A stretch of 52,316 nucleotides of DNA from Planctomycetota bacterium (GCA_019186845.1 JABARW010000017.1:1-52316), one strand, 5' to 3'; shown: positions 42,247 to 50,914, counted from the first letter of the stretch. Program-made: numbers and translations. Notes: generated from the sequence alone by a model not told the origin.

Positions 42247-42906
42247 ATGCGCCGCCAAGATTCCCGGGCTCATCGTGTCCGGCGTGCCCAGCACGGGCCG
42301 GGCGAGGTCCGCATAACGGCGGGGGAGTTTCGCTCGCGCGCGTTGATGTGCCCGGCCACCGGGCTGGTGCGACCCATGCTCAACAAGGTGCGCCAGGCCA
42401 TGTTCAACGTGCTGGCCGATGACGTAAAGGACGCTGTGATCTGGGACTGCTTTGCCGGCTCGGGCCTGCTGGGCTTTGAGGCGCTTTCGCGCGGCGCCGC
42501 CCACTGCGTCTTCGTTGAGAGCGATCCGCGGCATATCCAGATTATCGAGGCCAACGCACGGGCCCTGGGTGTCAGGCCCCGCTGCACGGTACTTCGGGCT
42601 GACCTGTTCTCGCTGGTCAACAGCGGGCGCTCCCGGCTTGAACACGCCCCGGCGGGTATTGTGTTCTTGGACCCGCCCCATGCCATGATTGCTGACCCGG
42701 AAGCCGGGCCCTTCTGGCCCTGGCTTGAGAACCTGCATCTCACGCCGCTGGTGAACGGGTTCACGCTGCTCGTACTCGGTCATCACGGCCAGCTGGATTT
42801 CCCTGCGGAGGTCGGTGCCTGGCGCAGGGCGGAATCCCGTCGCTACGGTAATGCAGCTTTCACGTTTCTCGTGCGTCAGGATCATCCCGACGAAGAAGAA
42901 GGCTGA
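42247..42906 (+). CDS. rsmD: 16S rRNA (guanine-966-N2)-methyltransferase
   Basis: 219 residues from the ATG at 42247, one base after the stop of the AsmA-like gene and with GGGAG upstream, so it is coupled to that gene. The RsmD pattern is present: RITAGEFRSRALMCP, RPMLNKVRQAMFNVLAD, SAM motif DCFAGSGLLGFEALSRGAA and the catalytic DPPH motif in FLDPPHAM, which replaces the usual DPPY. It methylates G966 in helix 31 of 16S rRNA during small-subunit assembly. The first 28 residues are basic and not conserved. Confidence 0.9.
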   Translation: MRRQDSRAHRVRRAQHGPGEVRITAGEFRSRALMCPATGLVRPMLNKVRQAMFNVLADDVKDAVIWDCFAGSGLLGFEALSRGAAHCVFVESDPRHIQIIEANARALGVRPRCTVLRADLFSLVNSGRSRLEHAPAGIVFLDPPHAMIADPEAGPFWPWLENLHLTPLVNGFTLLVLGHHGQLDFPAEVGAWRRAESRRYGNAAFTFLVRQDHPDEEEG

Positions 42907-42980
42907 ACGCTCAAGCTAGAACCGGCCTTCACCATCGCTTGACCCTGTCCAACCCGCGGCCTGGAATCCAGAATTCATCC

Positions 42981-44042
42981 ATGTCAGTCTCTTCTCTGAT
43001 CGGTTTGACCCTTCAACAGCTCCGCGATGAGGTCGTCGCGCTGGGCCACAAGCCATTCGTGGCCAAACAGCTCGCGCAGTGGCTTTACCAGAGGCGGGAA
43101 ACCGATCCCGCGCGCATGACCAACCTGCCGCGGGAGCTTCGCAAGAAGCTGGCGGAGCAACCCCTGCTTACCAGCACGGTGATCACCACAGAAGACAGCG
43201 GCGAAGGCACCACCAAGCTGGCAGTGCGCCTGCATGACGGGACCATCATTGAGTGCGTGTTGATGGAGGAGGACGGCGAAGACGGTTCGCCGCGCCTGAC
43301 TGCCTGCATTTCCACGCAGGCGGGGTGTGCCATGGGCTGCCGCTTCTGTGCCTCGGGTGTGCTGGGCCTGAAGCGGCACCTTTCGCCGGGCGAGATTCTC
43401 GAGCAGTTCTACCACATCGATCAGGTACTCAAGCGCAAAGGCCTGCCGTGGCTGACCAATGTCGTGGTCATGGGCATGGGCGAGCCTCTGCACAACTTCG
43501 ACAACCTGATGCAGGCACTGACGGTTCTGAACGCGGACTGGGGTTTTGGTGTTGGTGCGCGGCGGATCACAGTCTCAACGGTCGGCCTGCCGGATAAGAT
43601 ACGCGAACTAGCCAGTCAGGGGTTCCAGTTCAACCTGGCGATATCCCTGCATGCAACCAGCGACGAGCAGCGCACCAGGCTGATTCCAACCAACGTCGCC
43701 ACCGGTCTGAAGAACATCATCGACGCCGCGGCGGATTACTTCCGCCAGACGCGCCGTGAGGTCACGTTCGAGTACACGCTGGTGGGGGGCGAAAACGACA
43801 GCGCCGCGGACGCCGGCCGCCTGGCCGCGCTGCTGCGGGACTTTCCACGGGCCAACGTGAACCTCATTCCCATGAATCCTGTAGAGGGAAGCGGATTGAA
43901 GGCGCCCGGCACCGAATCAGTGGAGGAGTTCAGTCGCGCCTTGCGGGCAGCCGGCGTCAATGTGCACGTACGGCGCAAGCGCGGGCGCAGCGTGCAGGCC
44001 GCCTGCGGACAGTTGCGCCTGCGCCTGGAGCAAAGCAGCTGA
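42981..44042 (+). CDS. rlmN: Dual-specificity 23S rRNA/tRNA adenine-C2 methyltransferase
   Basis: 353 residues from the ATG at 42981. A radical SAM enzyme that methylates A2503 of 23S rRNA and A37 of some tRNAs. The cluster motif C-x3-C-x2-C is GCAMGCRFC (Cys116, Cys120, Cys123), followed by VVVMGMGEPLHNFDN. The second catalytic cysteine, which forms the protein-RNA adduct, is near the C-terminus in VQAACGQLR (about Cys342). Other landmarks are ISLHATSDEQRTRLIPTN and EYTLVGGENDS. It follows rsmD, so two rRNA-modifying enzymes share a locus. Confidence 0.95.
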   Translation: MSVSSLIGLTLQQLRDEVVALGHKPFVAKQLAQWLYQRRETDPARMTNLPRELRKKLAEQPLLTSTVITTEDSGEGTTKLAVRLHDGTIIECVLMEEDGEDGSPRLTACISTQAGCAMGCRFCASGVLGLKRHLSPGEILEQFYHIDQVLKRKGLPWLTNVVVMGMGEPLHNFDNLMQALTVLNADWGFGVGARRITVSTVGLPDKIRELASQGFQFNLAISLHATSDEQRTRLIPTNVATGLKNIIDAAADYFRQTRREVTFEYTLVGGENDSAADAGRLAALLRDFPRANVNLIPMNPVEGSGLKAPGTESVEEFSRALRAAGVNVHVRRKRGRSVQAACGQLRLRLEQSS

Positions 44043-44109
44043 CGGCGGAGCGTCGCGGGACGTCCGAGCAAGCTTGGCTACGGTCCATTCAGAACTTAGA
44101 ACTCACTCT

Positions 44110-44994
44110 ATGGCCAAAGTCTCCGACGCGTTCAGCGGAAAGCTCCTCGAGGCTCTCAACCGCTTCGATCTCAACTTCAAGGCCCTGACCTCCTCCGGTG
44201 AGCGCGGTGAACGTCGCTCCAAGCGGCGCGGGCAAAGCGTGGAGTACGCCGATCACCGGGAGTACACCCACGGCGATGATCTGCGCCGCCTCGACTGGCA
44301 CGCCTACGCGCGGCTGGAGCAGATGCTGATTCGGCTCTATGCGGCGGAAGAGGTGCTGCCCCTGGAGGTCATCATTGATCTGTCCGCGAGCATGGACTTC
44401 GGCACACCCACAAAATACGTCGCTGCGGCCCGTATTGGCTGCTGCCTCACCCAGATAGCCCTGAACAAGGGCACGCCCACACGCTGGCGCTTTGCCATGA
44501 CCCGACCTCTGGAGCCCCTGATGTTGAGAGGACGAGGCGACCTGCCCAAGGTCTTGGGCGTGCTGGATGAACTGGAGCCCGAGGGGCAGGGCGCATTGGC
44601 CGAGGCCCTGCGGCGCAGCGCGCAGCAGGGGCCGCGCCGCAAGGCGCTCATCGTACTGACCGACGGCTATGATCGAGACCTGATCCGGCCGGCCCTGCGA
44701 GCCCTGCGCGCGGCCGGCACGGAGATACATCTCGTGATGGTGCTCGCTCCCGAGGAGACCGAACCCCAGGACCGAGGGGAGTTCACGTTCATCGACGCAG
44801 AAACGGAGCGTGAGTCGGTGCTGTCGCTTGATGGCCGCGCCCTGTCGCGTTACATGGAGCTGCTCGCGGGTTACCGTTCGGAGTGGGCGGAGTTCTGCCG
44901 CTCCAGTGGCATTGCCCTGCTGGAGATCTCCAGCGCCGCGAACATTGATGCGGCGCTGTTCAAGGATCTCGCTCATGGTGGCCTGATCAGTTGA
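44110..44994 (+). CDS. DUF58 (von Willebrand A-like) protein
   Basis: 294 residues from the ATG at 44110; the longer frame overlaps rlmN. The family signature GDDLRRLDWHAYARLEQMLI (about 57-76) is complete, and a vWA-type metal site IIDLSASMDFG (D-x-S-x-S, about 93-103) follows, with ALIVLTDGYDRD (about 180-191). DUF58 proteins normally work with a MoxR AAA+ ATPase and vWA/BatA partners in envelope or cofactor assembly. Here no MoxR gene is adjacent. It is cytoplasmic, without hydrophobic spans. Confidence 0.88.
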   Translation: MAKVSDAFSGKLLEALNRFDLNFKALTSSGERGERRSKRRGQSVEYADHREYTHGDDLRRLDWHAYARLEQMLIRLYAAEEVLPLEVIIDLSASMDFGTPTKYVAAARIGCCLTQIALNKGTPTRWRFAMTRPLEPLMLRGRGDLPKVLGVLDELEPEGQGALAEALRRSAQQGPRRKALIVLTDGYDRDLIRPALRALRAAGTEIHLVMVLAPEETEPQDRGEFTFIDAETERESVLSLDGRALSRYMELLAGYRSEWAEFCRSSGIALLEISSAANIDAALFKDLAHGGLIS

Positions 44995-45009
44995 GCGGGC
45001 CGGAGCCCC

Positions 45010-45816
45010 CTACAACTCGGCGCGCTGCCACCGCGCCCACAGGTCACGGGCAAGCCACGAGGCATTCTCGTGTATCCCCAGCTTCGAGAAATGGCCCAGG
45101 GTGTTGCGCACATCGCGATCGAGCAGCGCCCGCGCGCTCGGGTTGAAACGCGGGTCCACGGCCTGCGGAAAGTCGATGATGCGCAGGGGGTCCTCCGAAT
45201 TGTCGGCATCCACCAGAATGTTGTAGGGCGACAGGTCCCCGTGAACAAGGTTCGCGCCCAGCATCATTTCGATGTTCGCCTTGAGCAGGGCCCAGATATC
45301 CCGGGCCTGCGCTTCCGTCAGCCTGGCGTTCTGCAGCAACGTCGCTGCCGCGCCCTCACGGCCATAAAACTCCATGAGAATAGTCGGTCCTACCTGCTTG
45401 ATGGGCTCCGGCACATAGACGCCTGCCTCATACAGGTTCTTCATGTTCTCGAATTCCGTGCCCACCCATAGCCCGAACTGAACGCTCTGGCCGAACTCGG
45501 TTTTCTGCTCAAACGCCCGCGTGACGCGGTTGTTGCGGTACAGCCGCGACTCCTGATAGGCCGCGTCTCGGCGGAAACTCCGCTTGGTCAACTCCTTGTA
45601 GACCTTCAACGCGAAGTAATCGCGGCCTGTGTCCGGATGAGCGCGGCACACGTAAACCGTCGCTTCCTTGCCGGATTTGACGGGGTATAGCACCTCGGTA
45701 ATCAGCCGGACGCCGACCAGAAAGTCGACGTGTGGCTGGACCGCTTCTGAAATAGACATGGCTGGTAAATTCCTGGATTGGCGCTTGGGCGCCGGGTAGG
45801 GACGGGGCTTTGCCAC
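45010..45816 (-). CDS. RIO1-family serine/threonine kinase
   Basis: 268 residues from a GTG at 45816, or 249 from the ATG at 45759, which is the more likely start. Kinase residues are in place: ATP loop SGKEATVYV (48-56), Lys71 (ALKVYK), catalytic Asp194 and Asn199 in LVHGDLSPYNILV, and metal Asp215 in IIDFPQAVDP. This is the RIO1 form of bacterial proteins found alongside ribosome- or stress-related genes; the substrate is not known. The only strong ribosome site upstream, AGGAGG, belongs to a different frame (ATG at 45851). The transcript probably starts near 45992 and first passes a 10-codon ORF and a long palindrome. Confidence 0.85.
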   Translation of the reverse strand: MAKPRPYPAPKRQSRNLPAMSISEAVQPHVDFLVGVRLITEVLYPVKSGKEATVYVCRAHPDTGRDYFALKVYKELTKRSFRRDAAYQESRLYRNNRVTRAFEQKTEFGQSVQFGLWVGTEFENMKNLYEAGVYVPEPIKQVGPTILMEFYGREGAAATLLQNARLTEAQARDIWALLKANIEMMLGANLVHGDLSPYNILVDADNSEDPLRIIDFPQAVDPRFNPSARALLDRDVRNTLGHFSKLGIHENASWLARDLWARWQRAEL

Positions 45817-45892
45817 GTCCGGCCGAAATGCAACGACGAGTTGACACGCATGAGTGCCCTCCTGAGTTCGATGAGTGGTTGGAAAAGCAGAA

Positions 45893-45914
45893 GGGCCAGC
45901 CGCGCGGCTGGCCC
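45893..45914 (-). terminator. Perfect 22-bp palindrome in the RIO kinase leader
   Basis: The stretch starting GGGCCAGCC is a perfect 22-base palindrome. On the minus strand it is followed by TTCTGCTTTTCC and precedes the RIO kinase gene by about 75 bases. It could be an attenuator/terminator giving a short RNA, or a dimeric protein's operator. Confidence 0.5.
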
Positions 45915-45939
45915 CTGACAGATCAAGGCAGACCGGTGG

Positions 45940-45972
45940 CTAGGACTTCATGCTCGCTAGAACAATGGCCAT
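45940..45972 (-). CDS. Possible 10-codon leader ORF (MAIVLASMKS)
   Basis: ATG at 45972, stop TAG at 45942-45940. GGGAGC lies five bases upstream of the ATG, a good ribosome site. It sits between a convincing minus-strand promoter (45999-46026) and the 22-bp palindrome. The peptide has no repeated regulatory codon. It may be a leader peptide, a small protein or chance. Confidence 0.3.
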   Translation of the reverse strand: MAIVLASMKS

Positions 45973-45998
45973 AGGTCGCTCCCGTTGGGAAGGACATC

Positions 45999-46026
45999 AA
46001 TTTAGCGTCGGCTCTCGGCAGGTCAA
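45999..46026 (-). promoter_or_regulatory. Minus-strand promoter of the RIO kinase leader
   Basis: On the minus strand TTGACC (46026-46021) and TAAATT (46004-45999) have a 16-base spacer. The predicted start is near 45992, some 20 bases before the 10-codon ORF. Confidence 0.55.
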
Positions 46027-46032
46027 CCACTG

Positions 46033-46060
46033 TTGCCCCAGCATGCCTTCGGGGTACAAT
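46033..46060 (+). promoter_or_regulatory. Plus-strand promoter of the formate dehydrogenase gene
   Basis: TTGCCC (46033-46038) and TACAAT (46055-46060) with a 16-base spacer lie 35 bases upstream of the ATG at 46096. The -35 boxes of this and the minus-strand promoter are only 6 bases apart. Confidence 0.55.
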
Positions 46061-46095
46061 CTGGAGTTCAGTACTCCAAATTGGCGGGAGCGGCT

Positions 46096-48927
46096 ATGGC
46101 GCAGGGCATCAGGCTGACCATCAACGGCAAGGTCTGCAGCGGTGAGCAGGGGGAAACGATTCTTCAGGTGGCTCGCCGTGAAGGCATCTACATTCCCACC
46201 CTTTGCCACGACGACCGCCTGAAATCCATCGGAGCCTGCCGAACCTGCATCGGTGAGATCGCCGGTGTCAAGAATCTTCAAAGCACCTGCACCTACCCGG
46301 CGTCCGACGGGATGGTCGTGGACACCGAGAACGCCCGCGTGAAGAGCGTACGCAAGGTGGTTTGCGAGCTTTTGCTGAGCGATCATCCCGCCGAGCTCAA
46401 GCCGGGCGAGCAGGTGCAGCCGCGCGAGAACGATCTGCTTTCCGTATGTTCGCACAGCGGCGCCATGGAGTCGCGCTTCCGCACGGGCCGCACCAGCGAG
46501 GCCCGCGTTGACGTCTCTCACCCCTTCATCGCTTTTGATGACGACAAGTGCATCAACTGCTTCCGCTGCATCCGCGGCTGCAATGAGGTCCAGGGCGAAG
46601 ACGTGCTGACGATGGCGGGGCGCGGCTTCTCGGCCTTCATCGCCAATGACTACAATAAGAACTACCTCGACAGCACCTGTGTGAGCTGCGGCCAGTGCGT
46701 GCAGCAGTGTCCCACAGGGGCTCTGGAAGACAAGACGCTGCTCGAAAAGGGCAAGTGGGACAAAGAAGTCAAAACCACCTGCGCCTATTGCGGCACTGGC
46801 TGTTCCATGATCGCCCGCGTGAAGACCGAGACCAACGAGGTGGTCAGCATCCGCGGCAACGACAAGTCGCCCGTCAACTACGGCCATCTCTGCGTTAAGG
46901 GGAGATATGCCTACTCCTACGGGCGCCACAAGGAGCGCCTGCTGCATCCCCTCGTGCGCGAGTCGCGCGACCAGCCCTTCCGCCGCGCTTCCTGGGAGGA
47001 AGCCGTCAGCATGGTGGTGCGCAACCTGAGGCGCATCAAGGATAAGTACGGACCCTCGGCCTGCGCCGGCATTTCGTCGTCACGCGCCGCCAATGAAGAA
47101 AACTACCTTTTCCAGAAGTTCGTGCGCACCTTCTTTGGCACGAACAACGTCGACAACTGCTCGCGCGTGTGCCACTCGCCCACGGCCTATGGCCTGCGTG
47201 AAGCCTATGGCGAAAGCGCGGGCACGGGCGGCTACGAAGACATCGAATTGGCCAAAGTCATCCTGGTGATTGGCAGCAATCCGACCGAGGCCCACCCGAT
47301 TCTCGGCGACCGCATCCGCCAGGCCGCGCGTCGCGGCGCCAAGATGATCGTGATTGATCCTCGCCGCACGCAAACCGCGCGCGAAGCCGACCTGCACCTG
47401 CCCGTTCGCCCGGGCGGCAACGTGGCCATTCTCAATGCCATGGCGCACGTCTGCGTGAAGGAGGGGCTCATCGACAGGGAGTTCATCGCTCGGCGCACCA
47501 AGGGCTTTGAACAATTGGCGGCCGTGCTGGAAAAGTACGCGCCAGAAGACGTCGCAGCCCTGACCGGCGTCGACCCCGAACTCATCCGTCAGGCCGCCCG
47601 ACTCTACGGCGGCACGGGCGGCCAGAGTGTCATCCACTACGGTCTGGGCGTGACGGAGCACAGCCACGGGTCCGACGGCGTGCTCTGCATTGCCAATCTT
47701 GCGACCATCACCGGCAACGTGGGCAAGCCCGGCGCCGCAGTGATTCCCATGCGCGGCCAGAACAACGTGCAGGGCTCCAGCGACATGGGTGCGCTGCCCC
47801 AGACCGTCACGGAGTACCAGAAGCACAACGACCCCGTCGTGCGCGAGCTTTACAGAGCGGTATGGGGCACCGACCTGCCGACCGACCCCGGTCTCAAGCT
47901 GCCGCAGATGTTTGACGCCGCAGTCGAGGGCAAGCTCAAGTTCCTCTGGATCATCGGCGAAGACATTCTCCAGAGCGATCCGGACAGCAATCACGTTGAG
48001 GCCGCGCTGGATGCCGCGGAGTTCGTCGTGGGTCAGGACCTGTTCCTGAACGAGACGAACAAGAAGGCTCACGTGATCTTCCCCGCAGCGAGTTTTCTCG
48101 AGAAGGAGGGAACGTTCACCAACGCCGAGAGGCGTATTCAGCGCATCCGCAAGGCGGTCGAGCCGCCGGGAGAGTGCAAGAGCGACTTCGAGATCATCCA
48201 GCAGGTGGCCAATGTCCTGGGTGCGAACTGGAACTACACGCCGGCCAGCATCGTGAGCGAGATTGCCCGGGTTACCAAGGTTTGGGCGGGCGTGACGTTT
48301 GATCGCCTGGATTCCAGCGAGGGCATGCAGTGGCCGGTCTGGGACGGGCAGCACGAAGGTTCACGCCGCTTGCACACCGAAAAGTCGATGCACAAGGACG
48401 GGCTGATCAAGCTGCATGCCCTTGAATACCATCCGCCGGGCGATGAACTGAGCGAAGAGTATCCCTTCGAGCTGACCACGGGTCGCAAGCTGGAGCAGTA
48501 CAACGTGGGCACGCAAACGCGTCGCACGGGTATCTCGGTCTACGACACGGAAGACCGGCTCGAGATTCACCCCGAAGACGCCAAGCGCCTGGGCGTGCTG
48601 GAAGACGACTGGGTCGAAATCAAGAGCCGCCGCGACGCCATACGGTTGCGCGCGCAGGTCACGAACCGAATTCGCGAAGGCACGGTGTTTACGACCTTTC
48701 ACTTCCCGGAGACGGCGCTCAATCGCATCACGAGCGGGCACCACGATGGCCCGACGATGTGCCCGGAGTACAAGTTCACCGCGGTCAGTGTCATGCGCGT
48801 CGGGGGCCGAGAAGAGCCGGCGGAGAAGCACCAGCACGGCGCAGTGCCCCTGAGCGGGGAGGTGCCGGTTGAAAGTGAACGCGCGTTTGAGGTCCACGTG
48901 CCGGCGGGGGCAGCGAGAAGGCAGTGA
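46096..48927 (+). CDS. fdhA: Molybdopterin formate dehydrogenase, catalytic alpha subunit
   Basis: 943 residues, ATG with GGGAG five bases upstream. Domains in order: [2Fe-2S] ferredoxin (Cys37, 48, 51, 65); a segment where NuoG-like proteins bind a His/Cys cluster (about 90-128); two [4Fe-4S] motifs (Cys152/155/158/162 and Cys195/198/201/205); then the bis-MGD domain with its own [4Fe-4S] (Cys229/232/236/266), active-site Cys359-His360 in SRVCHSPTAYGL, and a C-terminal guanine-dinucleotide domain. It oxidises formate to CO2 with molybdenum (or tungsten) bound to cysteine rather than selenocysteine, and would pass electrons to a soluble partner. In the His/Cys segment only one Cys (118) remains. 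No beta or gamma subunit gene is adjacent. No signal peptide, so cytoplasmic. Confidence 0.92.
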   Translation: MAQGIRLTINGKVCSGEQGETILQVARREGIYIPTLCHDDRLKSIGACRTCIGEIAGVKNLQSTCTYPASDGMVVDTENARVKSVRKVVCELLLSDHPAELKPGEQVQPRENDLLSVCSHSGAMESRFRTGRTSEARVDVSHPFIAFDDDKCINCFRCIRGCNEVQGEDVLTMAGRGFSAFIANDYNKNYLDSTCVSCGQCVQQCPTGALEDKTLLEKGKWDKEVKTTCAYCGTGCSMIARVKTETNEVVSIRGNDKSPVNYGHLCVKGRYAYSYGRHKERLLHPLVRESRDQPFRRASWEEAVSMVVRNLRRIKDKYGPSACAGISSSRAANEENYLFQKFVRTFFGTNNVDNCSRVCHSPTAYGLREAYGESAGTGGYEDIELAKVILVIGSNPTEAHPILGDRIRQAARRGAKMIVIDPRRTQTAREADLHLPVRPGGNVAILNAMAHVCVKEGLIDREFIARRTKGFEQLAAVLEKYAPEDVAALTGVDPELIRQAARLYGGTGGQSVIHYGLGVTEHSHGSDGVLCIANLATITGNVGKPGAAVIPMRGQNNVQGSSDMGALPQTVTEYQKHNDPVVRELYRAVWGTDLPTDPGLKLPQMFDAAVEGKLKFLWIIGEDILQSDPDSNHVEAALDAAEFVVGQDLFLNETNKKAHVIFPAASFLEKEGTFTNAERRIQRIRKAVEPPGECKSDFEIIQQVANVLGANWNYTPASIVSEIARVTKVWAGVTFDRLDSSEGMQWPVWDGQHEGSRRLHTEKSMHKDGLIKLHALEYHPPGDELSEEYPFELTTGRKLEQYNVGTQTRRTGISVYDTEDRLEIHPEDAKRLGVLEDDWVEIKSRRDAIRLRAQVTNRIREGTVFTTFHFPETALNRITSGHHDGPTMCPEYKFTAVSVMRVGGREEPAEKHQHGAVPLSGEVPVESERAFEVHVPAGAARRQ

Positions 48928-48974
48928 TCACGTGGCCTGTGGGCACGATACTGCCATGCCTGCGGTAGACCACG

Positions 48975-49856
48975 TCAGTGAGATGCCGGGTCTGCCGCGC
49001 TCCGGGTCAGGATGGTGGTGCCCCTGACCGTTTCAAGATTCTGCGCGGACCATTGTGGAAACTCTTCGGCCCAGCGATTGACGACTTCCGCGAAGTCCGG
49101 CCAGCGCGAGTCATCGCAGATGATGAGAGCTTCAGGCGCCAGCCTCTTATCGAACTCCGGAAGGGCCGGGTAGCGGCACTTCATGTCATAGGGGCCGTCC
49201 ACCAGCAGGAGGTCGGCACATGTGACATCCTGATAAGCCTGGGGCGAGTACCAGCGCATCACTCCTTCTTTGACCTTGAAATCCTGCAAGGGGGCATGGC
49301 GAAACTCGACGATTGAACTCAGTCCGTTTGCCTCCACAAGCCTGCGGGTTGCCGCCAGATAGTCGGCGTCATTCTCGATGGACAGCAACCTCCCTCCCAA
49401 CCCCAGCTTCTGGAGGGCAAGCCCTGCTGCCAGCGTGGACATTCCTGAACCGAACTCCACCACGAGCTTGGGCTTTCGCGTCAGCACGGCGGTGACCACG
49501 TGTGACAGCAGGTCAGGCGCGGCAGCGACCGGCGTGAACTCCGGAAAGGGGACCTTGGGCTGCAGCACTGCCACGAGTGACTGTAGGTGGAGGGCCTGCC
49601 GGTGCCGCGATTCCAGGTCTAGGCTCAGGCAACGAAGCTGCTGCTTGACTCGCTCGTGATGTGAGGACTGCCGTCGAAGCACCTCGGCTAGAATCAATCC
49701 GTTGGCGGCCGACAATTCCAAAGCCCCAAAGGCCCACCAGCGGTTATCCAGAGCCACACCAAGAACCAAGAAGAGCACGGAAAGCGCGAGCACGCCTGCG
49801 ACGATCCAGTGGGGCGCCCTGGACTTGTGTGGCTTTGATGAGGAGGCGGGTTTCAC
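48975..49856 (-). CDS. Membrane-anchored SAM-dependent methyltransferase
   Basis: 293 residues. Two hydrophobic helices at about 18-37 and 40-58 anchor the N-terminus, a charged helix follows, and a class I methyltransferase domain occupies about 115-290. The SAM motif I is VVEFGSGMSTLAAGL (about 129-143), with LLSIENDADYL as the acidic second strand and LLLVDGPYD as motif IV; this is the Methyltransf_24 pattern. It is convergent with fdhA and divergent from the glycosyltransferase array, so it may methylate a glycan or lipid-linked sugar. The substrate is not readable from the sequence. Confidence 0.75.
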   Translation of the reverse strand: MKPASSSKPHKSRAPHWIVAGVLALSVLFLVLGVALDNRWWAFGALELSAANGLILAEVLRRQSSHHERVKQQLRCLSLDLESRHRQALHLQSLVAVLQPKVPFPEFTPVAAAPDLLSHVVTAVLTRKPKLVVEFGSGMSTLAAGLALQKLGLGGRLLSIENDADYLAATRRLVEANGLSSIVEFRHAPLQDFKVKEGVMRWYSPQAYQDVTCADLLLVDGPYDMKCRYPALPEFDKRLAPEALIICDDSRWPDFAEVVNRWAEEFPQWSAQNLETVRGTTILTRSAADPASH

Positions 49857-49912
49857 TTGGAGAAATCCGAACTAACGTGTGCAGCAGTGAAGCTTAGCGG
49901 TCCGCGACAATC

Positions 49913-50905
49913 ATGACCAGCCCAACGAATGGCCGATTGGTGAGCGTGGTGGTTCCGACCTATCAGAGGCCGCACCTGCTGCCTCGCGCCATTCGGTCCA
50001 TATTGGACCAGACGTATCGTCCCATTGAAGTCATTGTAGTCAACGACGGCAGCCGAGATGAAACGGACACCGTCATCGATGGATTGAAGGTGGAAGCGGA
50101 TTCCAGAGGCCTGTCGCTGGTGCCGCTTTCCAAGTCTAATGGCGGCGTATCCAGCGCGCGCAATGCCGGGCTGAAGCGAGTCGCTGGAGACTTTGTCGCG
50201 TTCCTCGATGACGACGATTATTGGTATCCCGAGAAGCTTTCAAAGCAGATGCAGGCCATCGCTGAAAGCGGGGTGAGCGCCTGCTGCTGCCTTACAGACT
50301 GCACGACGGAACAGGGGCCGGCCACGCACCCAAGAACCCCGGCACAGCTTCTTCGCGGCGCAGCGGGCCCGTCTTTTGTCGCTGGCAAGTCTTACGCCTG
50401 GATCAATTCGATTGTCGTGCGGCGAGACGTCGCGGAGCGTGCGGGTGATTTTGACGCCCGCCTACCCCATGTGCAGGATGACGAGTGGATCGCGCGTCTC
50501 TGCTTTGAAGCGCAGTTCTGCACCGTGGGAGAAGCCCTGTGCCGCTGGACGTACACGCCCGTATCACTTACGCGATTGTTCGGCATTGAGCAGCTCATCA
50601 AGCGCGACGACGAATACCGGCTCATGCTGCGCCTGATGCGGGACTCCTGCAAGTATCGGCCAGGGTGGGAGGAACAGGCCTGGCGCGGGCGCGTGGCGCG
50701 AGACTTTGACCAATTCGTGAAGCATCGACTCTACGCCGGGGATCTCGCAGGGGCCCGAAGCGTGCTCGTGGAAGCGTACGAACTGGTGGGAGCCGCGGCT
50801 GTCCGGCGGTCCCGCGCCAAGTATCGTAAGGCCTGGCTCCTGTCGTGGTTTGGGATGCGCCTGCCCCATCCCAAACACGATGACCTGACTGAGATCCGAA
50901 GATAG
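49913..50905 (+). CDS. GT2 family glycosyltransferase, paralogue 1
   Basis: 330 residues of GT-A fold. VSVVVPTYQRPHLLPRAIRS and VIVVNDGSRDET (UDP-sugar binding), SKSNGGVSSARNAGL and the metal-binding AFLDDDDYW form the catalytic half. GVSACCCLTDC and TPAQLLRG follow, and QDDEWIARLCFEAQF carries the likely catalytic acid. The C-terminal 70 residues end in SWFGMRLPHPKHDD. It transfers a nucleotide-activated sugar to an unknown acceptor in the cytoplasm. Nine bases separate it from the next paralogue. Confidence 0.9.
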   Translation: MTSPTNGRLVSVVVPTYQRPHLLPRAIRSILDQTYRPIEVIVVNDGSRDETDTVIDGLKVEADSRGLSLVPLSKSNGGVSSARNAGLKRVAGDFVAFLDDDDYWYPEKLSKQMQAIAESGVSACCCLTDCTTEQGPATHPRTPAQLLRGAAGPSFVAGKSYAWINSIVVRRDVAERAGDFDARLPHVQDDEWIARLCFEAQFCTVGEALCRWTYTPVSLTRLFGIEQLIKRDDEYRLMLRLMRDSCKYRPGWEEQAWRGRVARDFDQFVKHRLYAGDLAGARSVLVEAYELVGAAAVRRSRAKYRKAWLLSWFGMRLPHPKHDDLTEIRR

Positions 50906-50914
50906 GACGTAACC

